The notes under the pieces were generated by a model that worked only from the letters and a program-made list of their open reading frames with translations, did not search any database and was not told the origin of the DNA. From an uncultured Tateyamaria sp. (lineage in GTDB: Bacteria > Pseudomonadota > Alphaproteobacteria > Rhodobacterales > Rhodobacteraceae): a stretch of 64,000 bases of DNA. The position numbers and the translations under genes were made by a program. Below, in pieces: positions 17,111 to 27,196 of the stretch. The stretch is taken from NCBI GenBank assembly GCA_947501275.1, contig CANMVD010000002.1:496001-560000 (forward strand), written 5' to 3'. Positions within the stretch are counted from its first letter, which is position 1; every line of letters begins with the position of its first letter.

Positions 17111-17632
17111 CTAGTAGATATAGCGAATCTGATCTGTCCAATACCGCTCAACACGCTTGAGGGAAGCAGTGATGTCCGTGATCCCTTCGGGTCCCAACAC
17201 ACCTTTGGATTGCAGCCCTTCCGCATGACGCTCAAACAGCTCTGAGACAACAGTGCGGATATGTCGGCCCTTTTCGGTCAGGCGAACGCGCACCGAACGG
17301 CGATCAATCTCACACCGTTGATGATGCATGTAACCCATCTCAACCAGTTTCTTGAGATTGTAGCTGACGTTAGAGCCCTGATAGTAGCCACGGCTTTTCA
17401 ACTCGCCCGCGGTCACCTCGTTGTCCCCGATGTTGAACAGCAACAGTGCCTGAACTGCGTTGATTTCCAAAACACCGACGCGCTCGAACTCATCCTTGAT
17501 GACATCAAGAAGCAACCGGTGCAATCGCTCCACAAGCGACAGCGCCTCAAGGTAACTGACCATGAAACTGCGGTCAGTTCCGTTCTTCTCCGTCAGGCCA
17601 GCCATCTGGCCAATCGGGTCCTGAATGCTCAT
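17111..17632 (-). CDS. MarR-family regulator, LdtR-like
   Basis: A 173-residue winged-helix protein with unusually well-conserved alphaproteobacterial text: SYLEALSLVERLHRLLLDVI, then the HTH with AGELKSRGYYQGSNVSYNLK and the wing RCEIDRRSVRVRLTEKG (the MarR D-x-R-x-x motif). It resembles LdtR-type regulators, which control cell-wall L,D-transpeptidase genes in related bacteria; the target here is not shown by context. ATG 17632 is used because GGAG lies 6 bases before it (a GTG one codon earlier is possible). Confidence 0.8.
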   Translation of the reverse strand: MSIQDPIGQMAGLTEKNGTDRSFMVSYLEALSLVERLHRLLLDVIKDEFERVGVLEINAVQALLLFNIGDNEVTAGELKSRGYYQGSNVSYNLKKLVEMGYMHHQRCEIDRRSVRVRLTEKGRHIRTVVSELFERHAEGLQSKGVLGPEGITDITASLKRVERYWTDQIRYIY

Positions 17633-17716
17633 CACGTTCTCCGACTCATTCTGCTCTGACGTCGAAAATGGATGCGATTCGCAAATATAAGGTTAAGTCA
17701 TGCAAGCCATTGAAAG

Positions 17717-17977
17717 TTATGACTGAAACGTCTTTGCAATGTCGGCGATCAAGTCCACGTAGGGATCGGGGGTCGGCTCTTGCCCTGTGACCCAGCGATA
17801 CAGATCCTGATCATTTTCGCTCAGCAACCCATCATAGAGTTCAAGCGCCGCATGATCCATGCCCGCCAGATGATCCGCCGCATAGGCTGACAGGATCAGA
17901 TCCATCTCCTTGATGCCGCGGCGCATAGATCGCATGTGCAGGCGTTTCAGACGGTGTTCGCGCAGTTCTTCAGGCAT
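17717..17977 (-). CDS. sdhE: succinate dehydrogenase assembly factor SdhE
   Basis: An 86-residue protein of the SdhE/SDHAF2 (DUF339) family. The signature RSMRRGIKEMDLIL contains the conserved RGxxE motif needed for covalent FAD attachment to SdhA, followed by LYDGLLSENDQDLYRWVTG. It acts in the cytoplasm on succinate dehydrogenase or fumarate reductase flavoprotein. ATG 17977 overlaps the end of the upstream XRE gene by 8 bases. The 13-residue upstream extension in frame is not needed. Confidence 0.92.
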   Translation of the reverse strand: MPEELREHRLKRLHMRSMRRGIKEMDLILSAYAADHLAGMDHAALELYDGLLSENDQDLYRWVTGQEPTPDPYVDLIADIAKTFQS

Positions 17978-18368
17978 CGGTTGTCCCGGCCATCGCGCCG
18001 CGCAGACGTTTTTCAAGACGCCCCACCTGTTCCGCGCGTTTCAGCAGATCGGCCCGCAAATCACGCACCTCAATCAGCAAATCTCGCATCGAATCGTTCA
18101 TCGGCAGCACTTCGTCCGGCGCAGACACGCCTTCACCCTCGCCCGTCATCAGCCACATCATCGAAACATTCAGGATCCCGGCCATCATCGACAATCTGTT
18201 GGCCCGTGGCTCGCTCAGATCTTCTTCCCAATCGCGCAAGGTGGCCAGACGGATGCCAAGGCGCTTGGCCAATTGCTTTTGGGTCATACCCGCCTGCTCG
18301 CGTGCGCCCGCAACACGATCTCCGAAGGTTGCCGCCTCCGCACTGTACCAGTCCAGTCCATCATCCAT
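17970..18368 (-). CDS. XRE-family HTH regulator
   Basis: A 132-residue protein: an N-terminal HTH (ATFGDRVAGAREQAGMTQKQ, then LAKRLGIRLATLRDWEEDLS) followed by MMAGILNVSMMWLMTGEG, the usual end of this HTH family in alphaproteobacteria, and a C-terminal coiled coil (MRDLLIEVRDLRADLLKRAE). AGGAGT lies before ATG 18368; an upstream frame extension overlaps the promoter of aspC on the other strand. Its target is unknown; it shares a transcript with sdhE. Confidence 0.85.
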   Translation of the reverse strand: MDDGLDWYSAEAATFGDRVAGAREQAGMTQKQLAKRLGIRLATLRDWEEDLSEPRANRLSMMAGILNVSMMWLMTGEGEGVSAPDEVLPMNDSMRDLLIEVRDLRADLLKRAEQVGRLEKRLRGAMAGTTDA

Positions 18369-18442
18369 TGCGATCACTCCTGTTCCATGCAGCGCTTGAT
18401 TGCGCACAACCCGAGGCCTATGAGGGCCGTGCCACCTTTTAA

Positions 18443-19660
<1,218 letters not shown>

Positions 19661-19672
19661 CGAGGGACGGCC

Positions 19673-20077
19673 ATGGGCACCGAGCTGCCAGACTACTACT
19701 TCCGTGTGCGTGAAAACGGGGCGGCGGTGTTCCGCGTGGACACCGAAAACCGGCAACGGCGGATCGAGATGGACCAGATTGCGGTCATCAACATCCGCAA
19801 TGGCGAAGTTAAACCGCACGGCGAACGCACGTTGTCGCCGGACGATATGGCTCGGATAGAATCATGGATGGCCGAGCGCACAGCGCTGCTGGCCAAGCGT
19901 GATATCGACGATATCCACCGGGCCGTGGACTACCTCAATGTGACAACGCAATGGGTGCAAAGCAAAGCCAGCGACGAGCAGCTGGAGGACGTCACCGATG
20001 CGCTGTTGCTCGCGATGCATGATCTGCGCTCGGTGCTTGTGCGCAAAAAGGCGGATCGGCTGATCGGAAAGCCCTGA
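19673..20077 (+). CDS. conserved-looking hypothetical protein after aspC
   Basis: A 134-residue soluble protein starting MGTELPDYYFRVRENGAAVF, with an N-terminal beta-rich part (RVDTENRQRRIEMDQIAVIN) and a long helical C-terminus (RAVDYLNVTTQWVQSKASDE). It lies 12 bases after aspC in the same direction, so it is probably co-transcribed. No catalytic or metal motif is visible. I do not recognise a named family and assign no function. Confidence 0.7.
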   Translation: MGTELPDYYFRVRENGAAVFRVDTENRQRRIEMDQIAVINIRNGEVKPHGERTLSPDDMARIESWMAERTALLAKRDIDDIHRAVDYLNVTTQWVQSKASDEQLEDVTDALLLAMHDLRSVLVRKKADRLIGKP

Positions 20078-20176
20078 AAGACCAAAGGCACGCTGCACAA
20101 AGACCGTATTTTGGCGAAGGGACTTTAGGGGACGGTGCCAAAAGGGACGGTGGGCGGGGCGTCGTTCAGCCTCGGA

Positions 20177-21580
20177 TCACGAGGCGGAACGCGCGTCCGG
20201 CCCGACGTCCAGCTGCAACTCATTGGCAAGACGCGGCACCGACACGCGCCAGAATCGTGACAACAGCGCCACCCCGGCAAAGGCCAACCCAACCACAAGC
20301 CCAAGCCACACACCAACACCCTCCCATCCCAGCACAAATCCAAAGATGTAGGAACACGGCATACCGACAATCCAATAGGACACGGCCGCATAAATCATCG
20401 GCACACGGGTATCCTGCACACCGCGCAACAACCCCAGGGCAATGACCTGAGCCCCGTCAACCAATTGAAACAGAGCAGCAAGCGCCAGTAGAACCACACC
20501 GATGGACAGGATTTCTTCCCGCGGGCCGACATCCGCACCAATAAACATCGACACAAGCGGCACAGGAATGGCGACAAAAACCACAATCGTGGCCAATGCC
20601 ATCGCAACGCTCATCCAGAACACCGTGCGCGCGCCGCGCAGCAAGTGATCCAGATCGCCGCGCCCCTTGGCATTGCCAGCCCGGATTGTCGCCACATTGG
20701 ACAGGCCAAGATGAACCATAAACGTGATCGAAGCCAATTGCAGCGCAATACCATGGGCGGCTTGCGGCACCTCACCAAGCCAACCCATCATAATGGCAGA
20801 GGCGGCAAACAGCCCTACCTCGCATAGATTTGTCAGCCCAATAGGCCAGCCTAGCCGGAATACACGGCCCAGCATCTCCCAATCCGGGCGCCAGAACCGC
20901 ACAAAAATGCTGTGTTCCGGCAAAGCCACCAGCACATAAACAACAACCCCAGCCAACATCACGATCTGCGTGGCCAGCGACGCAATGGCGGCGCCACGGA
21001 TCCCCAGCTCCGGTGCGCCCCATGCCCCGAAGATAAAGGCGTAGTTCGCCACCCCGTTGACCACAGCGGCCAGAACCGTGATCCAGAACACGATCTGCGT
21101 CCGCTCAAGCGCAGCAAGATAGCTCTTGATCGTCATCACAAGCACGGCCGGGATCATCCCCCAACCCGCAATCGACAGGTATTCTGCCCCCAGACGCGCG
21201 ACATCCGGCGTCTGCCGCAGCGCCAGCAACACAGCTTCGGACCAAATCAACACCGGCATAGCCAAGATGGCAAATCCGACGCTCAACCATAGCCCCATGC
21301 GTGTGGCACGGCGCACGTTGATCTCATCTTCGTCCCCGTGAAAGGCCGCAACCATGGGCATGACCGCAAAGGCAAAGCCCGCCCCCATCATGAACAGGAC
21401 AAAAAACACGGAGCCTGCGGCCGTCAGCGCGGCCTGTTCGGTTACGCCGTACCAGCCCACCATCATGGTGTCCGTCACGCCAATCGCCACTTGCCCAAGG
21501 TGACCACCAATCAGCGGCAATCCCAGGGTCAGCGCGGCCCGCACGTGCGCGGGGTAGCTCATATGTTTCAAAGTGCCCAT
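20177..21580 (-). CDS. MATE family multidrug efflux transporter
   Basis: A 467-residue protein with about 12 hydrophobic segments in two homologous halves, as in MATE/NorM exporters: N-half LTLGLPLIGGHLGQVAIGVT with DTMMVGWYG, C-half RLGWPIGLTNLCEVGLFAAS. These antiporters use Na+ or H+ gradients to expel cationic compounds. An alternative start six codons downstream (MSYPAHVRAALTLG) is equally possible since neither has a clear ribosome site. No regulator is adjacent. Confidence 0.92.
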   Translation of the reverse strand: MGTLKHMSYPAHVRAALTLGLPLIGGHLGQVAIGVTDTMMVGWYGVTEQAALTAAGSVFFVLFMMGAGFAFAVMPMVAAFHGDEDEINVRRATRMGLWLSVGFAILAMPVLIWSEAVLLALRQTPDVARLGAEYLSIAGWGMIPAVLVMTIKSYLAALERTQIVFWITVLAAVVNGVANYAFIFGAWGAPELGIRGAAIASLATQIVMLAGVVVYVLVALPEHSIFVRFWRPDWEMLGRVFRLGWPIGLTNLCEVGLFAASAIMMGWLGEVPQAAHGIALQLASITFMVHLGLSNVATIRAGNAKGRGDLDHLLRGARTVFWMSVAMALATIVVFVAIPVPLVSMFIGADVGPREEILSIGVVLLALAALFQLVDGAQVIALGLLRGVQDTRVPMIYAAVSYWIVGMPCSYIFGFVLGWEGVGVWLGLVVGLAFAGVALLSRFWRVSVPRLANELQLDVGPDARSAS

Positions 21581-21762
21581 TCAGAGGCTGTTACGCCTGC
21601 CGCCTGCAAAGGGAAAGACACCTGTTGAGCCGGGTGACGCTTTGCCACCCGCGCATCTGTGGTGCGGATGTGGTCCGTGCACTGCATTTCGTTGGGTTTA
21701 GACATCAGTTTTGACTGGCTTGGAGTTCGGTCCGCATTTTTTGGGACATAAATCTTCTGGTG

Positions 21763-21788
21763 TCAGGGGGCTCTGCCCCCGGCCTGAC
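21763..21788. repeat. GC-rich intergenic hairpin
   Basis: GTCAGGGGGC, a short TCT loop, then GCCCCCGGCCTGAC: the two arms pair over the G/C tracts and the outer GTCA/TGAC. A related GGGGGC...GCCCCC hairpin occurs at 39747-39763. Such elements are scattered between genes in Roseobacter-group genomes. Confidence 0.5.
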
Positions 21789-21862
21789 GGCCTCCCCCGA
21801 AGTTTTCCCGGCAAGATGAAAGGGATCTTTGGCGCGTATCCAACGCCCAATGCGCAACACCC

Positions 21863-22837
21863 CTAAGACAGGAGCGGCAAGACCAGGAACGTCGCGACCA
21901 GCGCAATGAGGGCGCCCACGACCACTTCGATCAGCGCCACAGCGCGCAAAGCCCCTGCCCCGCTCCAATCCGCCAGCAGCGACTCGCGTGCGCCAACAGC
22001 CGCCAGCGCCACGATAACTGTCACACTCGCTGTGCCCAGCCCCATCACAAGTGCTCCCGCTATCCCGGCCATCGGAATGCCAAGTCCGAAACAGAGGATC
22101 AACAGGAACACGGCACCCGTGCAGGGACGGATCGCAATGGCCGCCACAATGGCCACGGCATCGCGCCATGAGGTCATGTTTTCAACCTGTTGCGGCGTGG
22201 GTGCATGTGCATGACCACACGTATCACAAATCCCGTCCGCGCCATGTGCGTGGGCATGCCCATCGGAATGATCGTGGCCGTGGTTATGGCCGTGCTGATG
22301 CCCCCGATCATGAGTATGATCGTGCTGCGCCGACACGGAGCGCATCGCTTTCAACCCGCGCCGCAGGCCTCTGAGCACCAGCCACAACCCCACCGCACCA
22401 ATGGCAATGTAGCTGGCCGGGGCCAGAACATGTTCAGCGGCCTCAGTCATCTCGACCCGTCCCCACCCCAGCAACGATGCACCCACGGCGACCAGCGCAA
22501 TCGCCGCAACGGCTTGGGCCAGCGAGGATGCCACGGCGAGTGCAGAAAGCCGCCACGCCGTAACGCGCGCCGCTGCCCCGTAGCCACCAATCACCAGCTT
22601 GCCGTGTCCCGGACCAGCCGCATGAAAGAACCCGTAGGCCGCGCAGACCCCCATCAAGGCGAGCCATGCGCCCGGTTCTCCTGCGCGCACAGCCCGCAAA
22701 CCTGCCGCCAACGCGTTTTGCGCATCACGCTGCTCACCTGCGGCCCAGCGTTGGATATCTGTCATGCCACCAAAGCCAAACAACCAGAGCAACACTCCGG
22801 CAGCGACGATCAAGACGCCCAGTCTCAGGAGGCGCAT
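21863..22837 (-). CDS. NicO-family nickel/cobalt transporter
   Basis: A 324-residue inner-membrane protein of the NicO/RcnA type. It has FFHAAGPGHGKLVIGGYG (the HAxxxGH-type metal motif), six or so membrane helices, and a cytoplasmic or periplasmic loop of about 50 residues packed with His and Asp (HDHTHDRGHQHGHNHG and onward, also CDTCGHAHA). After the loop, AIAIRPCTGAVFLLI is the second family motif. It moves Ni, Co or another divalent ion; direction cannot be told. It overlaps the DUF1007 gene by 13 bases. Confidence 0.9.
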   Translation of the reverse strand: MRLLRLGVLIVAAGVLLWLFGFGGMTDIQRWAAGEQRDAQNALAAGLRAVRAGEPGAWLALMGVCAAYGFFHAAGPGHGKLVIGGYGAAARVTAWRLSALAVASSLAQAVAAIALVAVGASLLGWGRVEMTEAAEHVLAPASYIAIGAVGLWLVLRGLRRGLKAMRSVSAQHDHTHDRGHQHGHNHGHDHSDGHAHAHGADGICDTCGHAHAPTPQQVENMTSWRDAVAIVAAIAIRPCTGAVFLLILCFGLGIPMAGIAGALVMGLGTASVTVIVALAAVGARESLLADWSGAGALRAVALIEVVVGALIALVATFLVLPLLS

Positions 22838-23472
22838 GACACTGTGACCGTATCGGCAAATGCCTCACCTACTTCGGGATAGCTGTTTTCGGCCTCAGCT
22901 GCGGGCGTGGCATAAAGCAACTCTTCGACCAGCGTATACGCCGCATCCAGATCAGCCGGTTGGACCGTTGCGCTGCAGGGGCCCGTCACCTTGACCGGGC
23001 CACTGAGTTCATAGGCGGTATAGAAGGTAGGATCGAACGCCTTGACCACCAGCCCGTCGGCAGGCCCCTCGAGCGCGCGGAAGTGCGTGGAAGTGATCAG
23101 TCCTTTGTCAACGCTGACGCCGCGGCTTTGCGGCGGACCGAGCGTAAGCTCGCGCCCCGAGCGGGTGACTTGGGTGTCGCCCTTGTAGCCATCGATCCAG
23201 TTCATATCGAACCCTTCAAGACGCACCAGTTCCGTCGGATCGAGGCGCCCGTCCCCATCATTGTCGAGCCCAAGGTCAGACAGAAGCAGCAGGGAATAAA
23301 AGTCGTCATAGGTCCAGCTGACCTCCACCCCTTCAACCTTGCCAGCTTCATCCACGATGACTTTGAGAGCGGTTTGCACAAACACATGCGGGTGTGCAGA
23401 AACAGGTGGTGGCACACTGACAAGGCTGACGCCAAGGAATGAGACAAAATACGGGACAAGAGAAGTTTTCAT
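22825..23472 (-). CDS. DUF1007 periplasmic metal-associated protein
   Basis: A 215-residue exported protein: signal peptide ending VSA, mature N-terminus HPHVFVQTALKV (a His pair usable as an N-terminal metal site), a DDFYSLLLLSDLG block and an EF-hand-like loop DNDGDGRLDPTEL. DUF1007 genes are typically paired with NicO transporters, and the 13-base overlap here repeats that. It probably delivers or buffers the metal for NicO in the periplasm (inference). The ATG at 23472 directly follows GGAG, a short spacing. Confidence 0.85.
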   Translation of the reverse strand: MKTSLVPYFVSFLGVSLVSVPPPVSAHPHVFVQTALKVIVDEAGKVEGVEVSWTYDDFYSLLLLSDLGLDNDGDGRLDPTELVRLEGFDMNWIDGYKGDTQVTRSGRELTLGPPQSRGVSVDKGLITSTHFRALEGPADGLVVKAFDPTFYTAYELSGPVKVTGPCSATVQPADLDAAYTLVEELLYATPAAEAENSYPEVGEAFADTVTVSCAS

Positions 23473-23679
23473 CTCCAAAATGTAGCTACGCCACAGCGCA
23501 GTCTCAAGCCCGCAGATGCGGATTGGGCAACCCCTCGCTTGGTCGTGAAGCGCAAGGACTGGATAGTTGACTGGTGATCCATCACCGCTTGATTGCTTGG
23601 CCAGCCCTGTCACACTGCGCGCAGTAGACGGTATGCCATTGTGTCCCCTTGTCCTGAACCTCCCGGAAAGGAGCAAACC

Positions 23680-24981
23680 ATGCCTGTCCGTCGCGCTTCG
23701 GCTCTTGCCGCAACTCTGAGCGCTGCCATGGTCACAGCGCCGACCCCGAGCGCTGCCAACCCGGTCGACCAAATCCGCCCCGACGCACCCGCACTGTCGC
23801 CCTACGGCGCCTTCACGGTCGGGGTGCAGACGCGGGCGATGACGATAGCCGACAGCATAGATGTGCTGGCCATAGATGGCAGTGACGTCCCACGCTACGA
23901 CCGCCCCCTGACACTGGAGATCTGGTATCCAGCGCAAAGCGGCACTGAGCCAGGAGGACAGTACACAGCCAAGTTGCGGGATGGGGTGACGGATGTAACG
24001 CTGACAGGCCGGGCTGTGCGTGATGCGCCCCCGGCTTCGGGCGACGCATTCCCACTGATCCTGATCAGCCATGGTTATCCCGGCAATCGGTTTTTGATGA
24101 CGCATCTGGGCGAAAACCTGGCCTCCAAAGGATATGTCACGGTTGCGATGGACCACACGGACAGCACCTACTCCGATCAGGGGGCTTTTGGGTCAACCCT
24201 GCTGAACCGGCCATTGGATCAGGCGGCTGTGCTGAACTACATGGCGGACCTCAGTGGACCCATTGGTGATATCGTTGATGCGGACCGTGCCGCTGTCATT
24301 GGCTATTCGATGGGCGGATACGGTGCACTGATCTTTGGTGGGGCGGGCGTCACGCAGGCCTCGACCGAATACAGTTGGGGGACACCAAACGGATTGTTGG
24401 CCCGACATCTTGCCATGTCCGAAGACCACGAGGCGTTGATGGATCCCCGCCTCAAGGCCGTGCTCGCCATCGGGCCATGGGGCAACAATGCCGGTTTCTG
24501 GGATGTGGACGGATTGGCAGGATTGCGAGTGCCAACGTTGCTTATGGCAGGTGGTGCGGACGATGTGTCGGTCTATGACGCAATGCGCGGCATCTTTGAT
24601 GGCGCCGTTGGCACGCAGCGCCATTTGCTCACCTTTGATCATGCCAATCACAATGCTGCCGCCCCGATCCCTGCCCCGACCGAAAGTTATGAGCCCGCCG
24701 AAGGTTTGGATTTTCTGCCCTTTGATCATTATGCAGACGCGGTCTGGGACACGGTGCGCATGAACAATATCGCCCAGCACTTTGCGACTGCCTTTTTCGA
24801 CCTGCATCTCAAGGGACAGACGGACAAGGCACGTTATCTGGACCTTGTGCCGAATTCGGGGGACGGGGTTGTTGCCCTCGACGATGCCGGGCAGCCGGCT
24901 GAGGACCACACCTATTGGGAAGGTTTTGCCCCGCGCACTGCCGCTGGCCTGAGATTCGAGACCAAATCCGAGGGTGAATGA
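23680..24981 (+). CDS. exported alpha/beta hydrolase, PAF-acetylhydrolase/dienelactone hydrolase-like
   Basis: A 433-residue hydrolase with an N-terminal signal peptide (MPVRRASALAATLSAAM, cut near SAAN). The core has LILISHGYPGNRF (oxyanion region), the nucleophile elbow VIGYSMGGYG, an acid in LLMAGGADDVS and a histidine in FDHANHNA. Substrate unknown; the layout is that of lipase-like PAF-acetylhydrolases. GGAAAGGAG precedes ATG 23680. The next hydrolase starts inside its stop codon. Confidence 0.85.
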   Translation: MPVRRASALAATLSAAMVTAPTPSAANPVDQIRPDAPALSPYGAFTVGVQTRAMTIADSIDVLAIDGSDVPRYDRPLTLEIWYPAQSGTEPGGQYTAKLRDGVTDVTLTGRAVRDAPPASGDAFPLILISHGYPGNRFLMTHLGENLASKGYVTVAMDHTDSTYSDQGAFGSTLLNRPLDQAAVLNYMADLSGPIGDIVDADRAAVIGYSMGGYGALIFGGAGVTQASTEYSWGTPNGLLARHLAMSEDHEALMDPRLKAVLAIGPWGNNAGFWDVDGLAGLRVPTLLMAGGADDVSVYDAMRGIFDGAVGTQRHLLTFDHANHNAAAPIPAPTESYEPAEGLDFLPFDHYADAVWDTVRMNNIAQHFATAFFDLHLKGQTDKARYLDLVPNSGDGVVALDDAGQPAEDHTYWEGFAPRTAAGLRFETKSEGE

Positions 24982-25850
24982 TGCAAGTCGAGACACAGGA
25001 CCTGAACGGCCACCCTTTCACTATACGCCGCTGGGGTGATCCCGGCCTGCCCAAATTGCTCATGCTGCATGGCTTTCCCGAGTACGGCGGGGCTTGGGTG
25101 GACATCGCTACGCGGCTGTCGGACAGATTCCATTGTATCGCGCCTGACCAGCGGGGATATGGCGCAAGCTACGCGCCTGAAGAGGTCGAGGCTTATGCCT
25201 TGTCCCACCTTGTGGAGGATATGGCCGCACTGATCGGACCTGAGCCTGTGATCGTCATGGGCCATGATTGGGGCGCGTCGGTTGCCTACGGACTTGCGAT
25301 GTTCCGGCCTGAATTGGTTTCGCATCTGATCATTGCCAATGGCGTGCATCCCGTTCCGTTTCAGCGCGCTATGGCATCTGGAGGACAACAATCAGAAGCG
25401 TCGCAATACATCAACCGTTTGCGCGGTCCCCGCGCCGAGGGCGTTCTGGAGGCCAATGACTTCGAACGCCTTGTGACGCTGTTCACCACAGACATGGATG
25501 GCAGTTGGTTGAGCGGAGAGACGCTGGAGGCGCAAAAGGAGGCGTGGCGCCAATCGGGGCTGCGCGGCATGATCAACTGGTATCGGGCCTCGCCCCTGGT
25601 GGTGGCAGATCCGGGCAAGCCAGTCGAAATGCCTCCGCTGCCTTTGGACCGTTTGCATGTGCGCTGCCCGCATCTGTTGATCTGGGGAGCTGGCGACACA
25701 GCTCTGCTGCCCGAAAGCACTGCGGGTCTGGAAGAATTTGCGCCGGACCTGACGCGCGTTGACCTGCCGGATGCGGATCACTGGGTCTGTCATCAACAAC
25801 CCGATATTGTGGCGGGCGCAATCACGACATGGCTGGATGGGCTGGACTGA
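24978..25850 (+). CDS. alpha/beta hydrolase, epoxide hydrolase-like
   Basis: A 290-residue cytoplasmic hydrolase. HGFPEYGGAW (the HGxP oxyanion motif), VMGHDWGASVAYG (nucleophile Asp in GHDWG, as in soluble epoxide hydrolases and haloalkane dehalogenases), an LLIWGAGDTAL acid block and ADHWVCHQQP with the catalytic His. The Asp nucleophile makes an epoxide hydrolase more likely than an esterase. ATG 24978 overlaps the upstream TGA; the next codon is also ATG (24981). Confidence 0.85.
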   Translation: MMQVETQDLNGHPFTIRRWGDPGLPKLLMLHGFPEYGGAWVDIATRLSDRFHCIAPDQRGYGASYAPEEVEAYALSHLVEDMAALIGPEPVIVMGHDWGASVAYGLAMFRPELVSHLIIANGVHPVPFQRAMASGGQQSEASQYINRLRGPRAEGVLEANDFERLVTLFTTDMDGSWLSGETLEAQKEAWRQSGLRGMINWYRASPLVVADPGKPVEMPPLPLDRLHVRCPHLLIWGAGDTALLPESTAGLEEFAPDLTRVDLPDADHWVCHQQPDIVAGAITTWLDGLD

Positions 25851-26248
25851 CAAACCGCGTGACCGGGGCAACCGGTCTTGGGCAGCATGTGTCGCATCCA
25901 GCATCGGGTTTTGGTAAACTCAAGACCGGCGCCGAATGCGCGCGTTTCCCGCGTATTCATAGTTCTTTAATTGGCACAGACGATTCGGAAGCTGTGACAG
26001 GCTTGCGCAGAGTAACTACCACCTAGAGTAGAGATATTTGTTAGTCCCGTCTTTTCTGCCCAATGGTTGCGAAAACGTGAACAAAGAAAAGCCACTATGG
26101 CGGAGTCTCAATTCGACACCAACACATTGTAAAGAATGCACCTTTCCCATTTTCCCGCTGTAGTGGAAAGATAAAGTGGCGAAATTGTGGTCGCTGCCGG
26201 GCACCAACATTCCTTATGATATGCGGCAGTACAGTATTGGAGTTGTCT
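25851..26248. other. intergenic region before the first VPLPA-CTERM gene
   Basis: 398 bases, visibly richer in A+T from about 25960 onward. It holds a GACCGG/CCGGTC stem-loop at 25861-25877 without a T-run and must contain the promoter of the VPLPA gene. I find no gene or tRNA here. Confidence 0.55.
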
Positions 26249-26959
26249 ATGAGACAGATTTTAAAAGCGACCGCGTTGGCCGTAGCAGGCTTTGTTGCTG
26301 CGACGTCCGTGCAAGCCGCATCTTTTTTCTACGAATTGAATGACCATCCTCTGGGTGGCGCAAGCAGCACGCATGACTACGGATTGCGGCTGGACCGGCA
26401 AAACCCTGCGCAGTTTTTCTCGTTCGACAATGGCGCAGAAGCGTTTTTGTTCTACGACTCGGTTGCAGGCACCGCCACAATGTACGGCACTGTCGTTGAA
26501 AGCACCGGCCTTGATGCCGGCGGCAACAAAACGACGGGTGGCACCTTCGGTTTTGAATACTTCATGACCGGCGTGACCGACCTGCAAGATTCCAATGGCG
26601 ACTCGACAGGGCTGTTCCTTGTGCAAAATGGCTTCAGCTTTGGCACTGTGTTTGGCGCTGCCCGCGATGGCAGTGACATCGACCTTGGCACAAAATCGCG
26701 TGGTCAGGACGAGTATTTCAACTTTACTGACAAGGCATTCCGCGGCGCGGCTGCCGGAACTTACATCACCGGCGAAGGCTGGGTTGGTGGCGGTTCGGGC
26801 GCGAACGACTTCCTGTTCACCGCTACTTTGCTGGACGACACGCCTCCGCCAAACAACCCTCCCCCACCAAATCCGGTGCCCCTTCCTGCCGCGGGCTGGA
26901 TGTTGCTGGCGGGTCTGGGTGGCATGGGCGTGATGCGCCGTCGCAAGAAATCCAGCTAA
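26249..26959 (+). CDS. VPLPA-CTERM sorting-domain exported protein
   Basis: A 236-residue secreted protein. The signal peptide (MRQILKATALAVAGFVAATS, cut near QAAS) leads to a beta-rich, Gly/Asp/Asn-rich body, a Pro/Asn linker (TPPPNNPPPPN), and the C-terminal sorting signal PVPLPAAGWMLLAGLGGMGV plus RRRKKS: a VPLPA motif, one membrane helix and a basic tail. Such tails are processed by exosortase-type systems tied to exopolysaccharide in Rhodobacterales. GGAG lies before ATG 26249. Body function is unknown. A strong terminator follows. Confidence 0.88.
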   Translation: MRQILKATALAVAGFVAATSVQAASFFYELNDHPLGGASSTHDYGLRLDRQNPAQFFSFDNGAEAFLFYDSVAGTATMYGTVVESTGLDAGGNKTTGGTFGFEYFMTGVTDLQDSNGDSTGLFLVQNGFSFGTVFGAARDGSDIDLGTKSRGQDEYFNFTDKAFRGAAAGTYITGEGWVGGGSGANDFLFTATLLDDTPPPNNPPPPNPVPLPAAGWMLLAGLGGMGVMRRRKKSS

Positions 26960-26981
26960 GTCACAACAGATCTAGCGTTTG

Positions 26982-27009
26982 AAAGGCGGGCTTTGGGCCC
27001 GCCTTTTTT
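26982..27009 (+). terminator. intrinsic terminator after the VPLPA-CTERM gene
   Basis: AAAGGCGGGC (26982-26991) pairs perfectly with GCCCGCCTTT (26997-27006) around TTTGG, followed by a run of T to 27009. It begins 22 bases after the stop codon. Confidence 0.9.
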
Positions 27010-27196
27010 GTTGCACCTGCGCAGCGGGCTCCAAATCCCTTCCCCCCCCATATTCTGTCTGTCATACTGCGCTCAATAGCGTTTCAAGAAACATCTGAAT
27101 CGCCACCCCTGCTGCATCACTGGCGCAGTTGGCCTTTGGCGAAACGCATGTCTCGGCACCTTTCAAAAACGCATGAACAAGAAACGAGCAGCTGCC

